Shown here: in pieces, positions 6,329 to 10,372 of the stretch | Position numbering within the stretch: the first letter of the stretch is position 1 | Layout of the letters: each line of letters opens with the position of its first letter | Origin: DAOVQB01 sp023128935 | GTDB lineage: Bacteria; Eisenbacteria; RBG-16-71-46; CAIMUX01; WJJG01 | Direction of reading: 5' to 3' | DNA: 10,372 nucleotides | NCBI GenBank assembly: GCA_030628905.1 | Contig: DAOVQB010000162.1 | Location: 1 to 10,372 of the forward strand | Made by a program: the position numbers and the translations under genes | Notes under the pieces: generated by a model | Seen by the model: only the letters and a program-made list of their open reading frames with translations | Databases searched by the model: none | Told to the model about the DNA's origin: nothing

Positions 6329-7994
6329 CGCAAATCTATCACCGGTTTGGCCCTCGGTCATCCTGGCCGCCATGGCCATTCTTGTGGGGCTCTTCATTGT
6401 AATGAGCCTGCGGGGAAGCTCCCGTCTGCAGCGTCGCTTGTTCCTGCTCTTTCTGTTGATGTCCCTGGTGCCCGCTACTGCGGTGCTACTCGTCAATTGG
6501 ACAATGGTCCAGAGGCAGATGCGGTTTCTAGAGAGCCCGGGTCTGCAGAATGCCCTGGAGAGTTCCCTGGATCTGGCCCGGCGGACTCTCGAGAGGGAAC
6601 GGGCAGATGCGCAAGCGACGGCCGACGATCTCGCTGCCCGGATTGCAGCGGCCGAGAGACCGTTGGCTACTGAGAGGCCGCCGGCTACTGAGAGGCCGCT
6701 TCCGGTTCCTCCTGAGGGTTGCTCCTACCGGTTCGGAGAACGCACATGCGGTGGGGTAGGGATTGCAATCAGCGACCCATTCGAGGCCGTCGGCCAAATC
6801 GACCCGCGGGAGATCGACACGCCCATCCGAATGGAGCTGGAAGGCATTTCCTATCTGATCGCGGTTGCATGGGTGAGAGAGCCATTGACAGGCGGGGTGC
6901 GGGGAGCTGGTACACCACTCATCCTGGCGCGGCGGCTTGACGCCGATCTGTCCGAGGACTTGGATGTCATCGTCCAGGGCAGCACTCGCTTTCGCCAACT
7001 CCGCTTCTATTACGGACGGTTTCTCCGCAGCGATACGCTTCTGACCTTGGCAGCGTTGTGTGTGGTGCTGCTGGCGGCTTCGCTCCTGCTGTCTCGGCGG
7101 CTCGCACGTCAGATTGGCGGCCCCATGAGCGAGCTTGTGAGGGGGACGCAGCTTGTGGCCGCTGGTGATCTGGATCATCGGGTGCGTGCGAAGGCCTTGG
7201 ATGAGCTAGGGGACCTGGTGGATGCCTTCAATCGGATGACCCGTGAGCTGAAGCACAGCAAGGATGAGCTGATCCGCGCCGAGCGGATCGCCGCCTGGCA
7301 AGGAATCGCGCGCCGCCTGGCCCACGAGATCAAGAACCCACTGACACCGATCGGCCTTTCCATGCACCGCATTCGCCGCAAGGTGGATGATCCCACGGTG
7401 ACCGAGTGCGTGGATGCCGTCCTCGAGGAAATCGAGAATCTCAAGCAGCTGGCCGACGAGTTCTCCCTGTATGCCCGTCTCCCTGTGCCGAGCAAGGGAG
7501 CGTTGAACATCGTGGAGCTGGTGAGGGAGGTCGCCGAACTCTACACCGCCCGCGGCCGTATCGAGGTTCACTGGGACGGATGGCCGGATGAACTTTGGCT
7601 CATGGCAGACTCGGGTCAAATCCGACAGGTTTTTTCAAACCTTGTGAAGAATGCGGTGGAAGCAATGGGAAGCGTTGGGTCTTTGACGCTGCGGATGCGC
7701 CGAGAAGGCACGCTGCTCTCAGTTCTCATCGAGGACACAGGCCCGGGGTTTCCTGTCTCACCGGAAGATCTCTTTGAACCATACTTTTCCACAAAGCAAT
7801 CCGGAACGGGTCTAGGACTCGCCATCGCGCGTAAGATCGTGGAGGATCATGGCGGCAGGTTGCTCGCGGTCAAGAGTGAGGGCGCGCGATCGGGTGCCAC
7901 GTTCCGGGTGGATCTCCCCGGGCTCCTGCCGGGCAGACCCGTTGACGATCAAGCGGAGGGTTGCTCCATGCCATATGAGGGAGACAGATCATGA
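6321..7994 (+). CDS. ntrY: NtrY-like membrane sensor histidine kinase
   Basis: This 557-residue kinase would phosphorylate the response regulator encoded next. It has membrane helices at about 9-30, 40-59 and 239-258. The extracytoplasmic domain (about 60-238) carries a short ERPxAT tandem repeat at 112-129 and two cysteines just after it. A HAMP domain (about 259-310) precedes the dimerisation domain, where HEIKNPLTP holds the phospho-acceptor H335. The ATP-binding domain shows the N box (NLVKNAVEAM, from N440), EDTGPGF (D472) and the F/G2 boxes FEPYFSTKQSGTGLGLAIA. The HEIKNPLTPI form is typical of NtrY. Unlike many NtrY proteins there is no clear PAS domain between HAMP and the H box. ATG 6321 overlaps the Nudix stop, and the gene overlaps the regulator by four bases (ATGA). 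Confidence 0.92.
   Translation: MSSANLSPVWPSVILAAMAILVGLFIVMSLRGSSRLQRRLFLLFLLMSLVPATAVLLVNWTMVQRQMRFLESPGLQNALESSLDLARRTLERERADAQATADDLAARIAAAERPLATERPPATERPLPVPPEGCSYRFGERTCGGVGIAISDPFEAVGQIDPREIDTPIRMELEGISYLIAVAWVREPLTGGVRGAGTPLILARRLDADLSEDLDVIVQGSTRFRQLRFYYGRFLRSDTLLTLAALCVVLLAASLLLSRRLARQIGGPMSELVRGTQLVAAGDLDHRVRAKALDELGDLVDAFNRMTRELKHSKDELIRAERIAAWQGIARRLAHEIKNPLTPIGLSMHRIRRKVDDPTVTECVDAVLEEIENLKQLADEFSLYARLPVPSKGALNIVELVREVAELYTARGRIEVHWDGWPDELWLMADSGQIRQVFSNLVKNAVEAMGSVGSLTLRMRREGTLLSVLIEDTGPGFPVSPEDLFEPYFSTKQSGTGLGLAIARKIVEDHGGRLLAVKSEGARSGATFRVDLPGLLPGRPVDDQAEGCSMPYEGDRS
6654..6701 (+). repeat. 18-bp tandem repeat inside the kinase gene
   Basis: Units at 6654-6671 and 6672-6689 differ at three bases and are followed by a partial third copy from 6690. 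They encode ERPLAT-ERPPAT-ERPLPV in the extracytoplasmic domain. In-frame units of this kind arise by slippage and could vary in number between strains. Confidence 0.85.
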
Positions 7995-9466
7995 AGACAT
8001 CCGCGCCGCACATTTTGGTCGTTGATGACGAACCAAATATCCGCAAGATGCTTTCAGGTCTGCTCGAGGATGAGGGTTATGAAGTCACCGCAGCCAGAGA
8101 TGCTGAAGAGGCCCGCGCGAACGTGGAGGCAGGCGATGTGGATCTAATGCTCCTCGATGTGCTCCTGCCTGGAATCGATGGCCTGGAGTTACTCAAGAAC
8201 CTCCGGGATGCCCAATGCTGCCCGCCTGTGATCATGATGAGCGGTCATGGCTCGATACAGACAGCCGTGGAGGCCACGCGGTTGGGGGCACTCGACTTCA
8301 TCGAAAAACCGATCCAGGTTGAGCGCTTGCTGCTGTCGTTGGAGAACTGCCTGTGCATGGATCGCCTCCGCGCGGAGAATGCTGTCCTTAGACAGGCCCT
8401 GCCTTCGATGGATGAGATCATCGGATCGAGCAAAGCCATGACCAGAATGCGGGAGGAGATCGCCCGGGCCGCGCCAACCGACGCCCGGGTTCTGATAACA
8501 GGCGAGAACGGTACAGGAAAGGAACTGGTGGCCAGGGCTCTGCATGCTGCTTCCAAGCGCTGCAGCCGGCCTTTCATCAAGGTCAATTGCGCGGCTATTC
8601 CCTCCGAGCTTCTCGAGAGCGAGCTCTTTGGACACGAAAGAGGGGCCTTCACTGGCGCTGTGGCTACCCGGCGCGGGAAGTTCGAGCTTGCGCAGCGCGG
8701 AACCCTGCTTCTCGATGAGATTGGCGATATGAATCCCACCACCCAAGCCAAGCTCCTGCGGGTCCTTGAGGAATGCGAGATGGAACGAGTGGGAGGCGAG
8801 AGGACCATTTCCCTGGATGTGCGCATATTTGCCTCTACGAACCGCGACATCGAGCTTCTCCTGCGCGGCGGCGCTTTCCGAAAGGATCTCTACCATCGCC
8901 TCAAGGTTGTGCCGATCCACGTCGCCCCGTTGCGCGAGCACACCGAGGATCTCGAGCAACTGGCTGTTCACTACCTCAGACACTTCTGCGCGGCCAATGG
9001 CCGGCGCCCCAAGCGCCTCACGGATGAAGCCATCACTGCTCTTGTCCTGTACCGCTGGCCCGGGAATGTCCGTGAACTCAAGAACCTGATGGAGCGCATA
9101 GTTATCATGGTCGATGGGCTTGAGGTGGGTTCTGGGCATGTCCGCTCGCTGATCGGTCAGGAGGTGGACGGAGGGACAGTGGAAACGGAATCGATACTAC
9201 GCGGGCGATCGGAGGATAGCTTCGAGGAAGAAGGGTCCGAAGGAGGGCACGCAGAGCCATCTCAAGCAGAGCGCGAGGAAAGGTCCGCAAGAGAGCGCCA
9301 AGAAGCGGCAACCCTCGCGCAGCGACTGGATGCCTATGAATGCCAGCTGATCAAGCAGGCACTAGAAGAGGTCTCGGGAAACGTAGCCGCCGCTGCCCGC
9401 AATCTGGGATTGGATCGCGCCAACCTCCACCGCAAGATCCGGCGCCTGGGCCTGCACCGTCCGTGA
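7991..9466 (+). CDS. ntrX: NtrX/NtrC-family sigma54-dependent response regulator
   Basis: A 491-residue transcription activator. The receiver domain (about 8-120) has the acidic pair D12/D13, phospho-acceptor D56, S84 and K106. The AAA+ domain (about 143-370) has Walker A GENGTGKE (171-178), an intact GAFTGA sigma54-contact loop (218-223), Walker B with D242/E243, and the RWPGNVREL signature. A Fis-type helix-turn-helix lies at about 460-488 (GNVAAAARNLGLDRANLHRK). Between AAA+ and DNA-binding domains is an unusually long acidic, charged linker of roughly 60 residues. The start ATG 7991 follows GAGGGAGA (7978-7985) and overlaps the kinase stop, so the two are one translational unit. The partner is inferred to be the adjacent NtrY-like kinase. 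Target genes are unknown; I found no good -24/-12 promoter in the intergenic DNA of the window. Confidence 0.95.
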   Translation: MKTSAPHILVVDDEPNIRKMLSGLLEDEGYEVTAARDAEEARANVEAGDVDLMLLDVLLPGIDGLELLKNLRDAQCCPPVIMMSGHGSIQTAVEATRLGALDFIEKPIQVERLLLSLENCLCMDRLRAENAVLRQALPSMDEIIGSSKAMTRMREEIARAAPTDARVLITGENGTGKELVARALHAASKRCSRPFIKVNCAAIPSELLESELFGHERGAFTGAVATRRGKFELAQRGTLLLDEIGDMNPTTQAKLLRVLEECEMERVGGERTISLDVRIFASTNRDIELLLRGGAFRKDLYHRLKVVPIHVAPLREHTEDLEQLAVHYLRHFCAANGRRPKRLTDEAITALVLYRWPGNVRELKNLMERIVIMVDGLEVGSGHVRSLIGQEVDGGTVETESILRGRSEDSFEEEGSEGGHAEPSQAEREERSARERQEAATLAQRLDAYECQLIKQALEEVSGNVAAAARNLGLDRANLHRKIRRLGLHRP

Positions 9467-9502
9467 CATAGCGTGCTTGCGGCAGAAATCTGCCCCAAGC
9501 GG

Positions 9503-9546
9503 GATCCGGTCCGCCATTGGACAGTACCTGGCGGACCCGATCTTTT
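9503..9546 (+). terminator. Rho-independent terminator after ntrX
   Basis: Arms at 9503-9516 (GATCCGGTCCGCCA) and 9529-9542 (TGGCGGACCCGATC) pair over 14 bases with one mismatch around a 12-base loop, followed by TTTT (9543-9546). The position, 37 bases after the regulator stop codon, suits the end of the operon. The short T run and large loop make it moderate in strength. Confidence 0.65.
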
Positions 9547-9582
9547 GAGCCGGATCCGTCAAGAACGCGAGGGGCGGGGGCG

Positions 9583-9735
9583 ATGAGACGATCGCTATTC
9601 ATCCTCTGCATTCTCTTGGCAGCCCGAAGCGCCTACGGAACCTTCAATACAAGGGCGCGCGGCGAGTTCCGGAGCTATCCCAAAGGGCGAGCGAGGACTC
9701 TCCAGTGGCGGTCCGCCTGGATGCATCCTTGTTGA
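9583..9735 (+). CDS. Small ORF with signal peptide, possibly frameshifted
   Basis: ATG 9583 follows GAGGGG at 9569-9574 and encodes 50 residues. The first 19 (MRRSLFILCILLAARSAYG) look like a Sec signal peptide. The remaining 31 residues are basic and not recognisable. A second frame (in phase with 9705-9884) is open without stops from 9549 to 9884 and contains more protein-like sequence, so the ORF could be the 5' end of a gene broken by a frameshift. It is also possible that neither is expressed. It lies just downstream of the ntrX terminator. Confidence 0.4.
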   Translation: MRRSLFILCILLAARSAYGTFNTRARGEFRSYPKGRARTLQWRSAWMHPC

Positions 9736-9884
9736 AGCGTTATGAGAAGTCAGGGTTGACCGTCAACGAATCAAGCACCCCGATCCATGGGCCTCCTGTC
9801 ACCGCCCGGGAGTGGATTCCGTGCGCGGCGGGAACTCAGTCTGGGAGTACAGGATACGATGGGCGGGGGACTCGCGGGCTGTGA
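9705..9884 (+). CDS. Possible 59-residue ORF in a different frame
   Basis: GTG 9705 is preceded by GAGGA at 9693-9697 and opens a 59-residue frame (VAVRLDASLLKRYEKSG and onward) ending at TGA 9882-9884. It has mixed composition with about two thirds G/C in third codon positions. It may be an independent small gene, the displaced rest of the signal-peptide ORF at 9583, or chance. No family is recognised. Confidence 0.22.
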   Translation: MAVRLDASLLKRYEKSGLTVNESSTPIHGPPVTAREWIPCAAGTQSGSTGYDGRGTRGL

Positions 9885-9922
9885 GGCACCATCCAGCGAG
9901 CCCACACCCTTGAAGAAACATC

Positions 9923-9951
9923 TTGAGGGTGAACGTGAGATAGCATATTCT
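9923..9951 (+). promoter_or_regulatory. Possible sigma70 promoter of the right-edge gene
   Basis: TTGAGG (9923-9928), 17 bases, then TATTCT (9946-9951): each hexamer matches consensus at 4/6 positions with ideal spacing. A start near 9958 would give a leader of about 220 bases before the ATG at 10182. The surrounding DNA is less GC-rich than its neighbours, as promoters often are. Confidence 0.35.
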
Positions 9952-10149
9952 GGTGCTGTTTCTACCAATCTTGCTGTGCCATCTGGGCGCAAAATAGAGC
10001 CAGGCAAAGCTGGAGGCGGGTCGAGTTCCGAATGCATTGCGGAAGGACGAACGAAATTCATGGGGCATTGGTTTCCACCGCAATCATACACGAGGGCGTG
10101 GCAAGCCCGCAGGGGTCGTGCGGATGAGAGGCTGCGTAGGCGTGGTAAA

Positions 10150-10163
10150 TGCCCAAGAGGGCA
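10150..10163 (+). promoter_or_regulatory. Small hairpin upstream of the last ribosome site
   Basis: TGCCC (10150-10154) and GGGCA (10159-10163) pair perfectly around an AAGA loop. The Shine-Dalgarno sequence GGGAGGAGG begins four bases later, so the hairpin sits where it could affect translation initiation or mRNA stability. Confidence 0.35.
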
Positions 10164-10181
10164 AAGGGAGGAGGAAACTCT

Positions 10182-10372
10182 ATGTTTGGGTCAAGTCGAT
10201 TCGCGTTGGCATGCGTATGCGTCATATGTCTTGGGTGGCTGATGGCGCTTCCTGCAAGCGCCGAACTCACCACTGCTGAGGAGATCTTCGGCGCAGCACT
10301 CGATCACCTCAACAATGGCACCTCCACTGTGCAAATGGTCAACGGCTGGTGCGAGGTCTCCTGGGATTACCC
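10182..10372 (+). CDS. Sec-exported protein, cut by the right edge
   Basis: ATG 10182 follows a strong Shine-Dalgarno sequence (GGAGGAGGA, ending about seven bases before the start) and opens a frame that runs to the right edge, giving 63 residues. Residues 1-27 form a clear Sec signal peptide, with a hydrophobic core (ALACVCVICLGWLMAL) and a probable signal peptidase I site PASA before ELTTAEEIFG. The mature part begins with an amphipathic helix (TAEEIFGAALDHLNNG) and a polar segment with one cysteine. This layout resembles periplasmic carriers of the LolA type, in which such a helix precedes the beta sheet, but too little is present to assign a family. It is convincing as an exported protein. 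Confidence 0.8.
   Translation, partial: MFGSSRFALACVCVICLGWLMALPASAELTTAEEIFGAALDHLNNGTSTVQMVNGWCEVSWDY

Larger units (their letters stand above)
9885..10181 (+). other. Non-coding stretch, possible long leader of the last gene
   Basis: No convincing gene is seen; the only long frame (through 9787-10242) has no recognisable domain and overlaps the better-supported gene at 10182. A possible promoter lies at 9923-9951. ATTGCGGAA (10035-10043) can pair with TTCCACCGCAAT (10073-10084) with a three-base bulge, and TGCCC-AAGA-GGGCA (10150-10163) forms a small hairpin just before the ribosome site. I could not match the region to a known riboswitch class. Confidence 0.4.

Noticed and set aside
8189..9139. 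Long minus-strand frame opposite the regulator gene
   Set aside because: It is a mirror of the high-GC coding frame; the + strand carries complete receiver, AAA+ and Fis domains.
9787..10242. 151-residue + strand frame
   Set aside because: It has low-complexity, basic composition with no domain, and overlaps the exported protein starting at 10182, which has a clear signal peptide and ribosome site.

Overview
The window looks like chromosomal DNA of a GC-rich, Gram-negative, probably anaerobic or facultatively anaerobic bacterium. Supporting this are a multihaem class III-type cytochrome c, a HybA/HybB-type membrane redox module, a lipoprotein, Sec signal peptides and an NtrY/NtrX-type two-component pair. 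A deltaproteobacterial (Desulfobacterota-like) or related candidate-phylum host would fit, but nothing seen here fixes the taxon. No mobile element, CRISPR array, rRNA or tRNA was recognised.

Left edge (1-672): a protein gene on the minus strand, GTG start at 302, runs off the left edge and carries a lysine-rich N-terminus followed by TPR-like helices. The divergent intergenic region (303-672) holds a perfect 36-bp tandem duplication and a good sigma70-type promoter (570-598) pointing right, with an inverted repeat across its -35 box.

Redox operon (673-3615): a four-cluster [4Fe-4S] protein of the HybA type, a polytopic HybB/NrfD-type quinone-interacting membrane protein, and an exported octahaem cytochrome c made of two c3-like tetrahaem modules. 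The set resembles the membrane redox complexes of sulfate reducers (Hmc/Tmc/Ohc class) and carries no catalytic (hydrogenase or molybdopterin) subunit. It probably exchanges electrons between a periplasmic cytochrome pool and the quinone pool. Endonuclease IV (nfo, 3612-4472) follows with a TTG start overlapping the cytochrome stop codon, so a DNA-repair enzyme appears translationally coupled to a respiratory gene.

Middle to right (4552-9466): a probable lipoprotein of unknown function, a CoA-pyrophosphatase-type Nudix hydrolase with an unusual insertion, an NtrY-like membrane histidine kinase and an NtrX/NtrC-like sigma54 activator. The last three overlap or nearly touch. A stem-loop with a T run (9503-9546) closes the operon.

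Right edge (9547-10372): a doubtful 50-residue ORF with a signal peptide, about 450 bases without a convincing gene but with a possible promoter and hairpins, and the start of a Sec-exported protein cut by the right edge. All convincing genes except the first are on the + strand.
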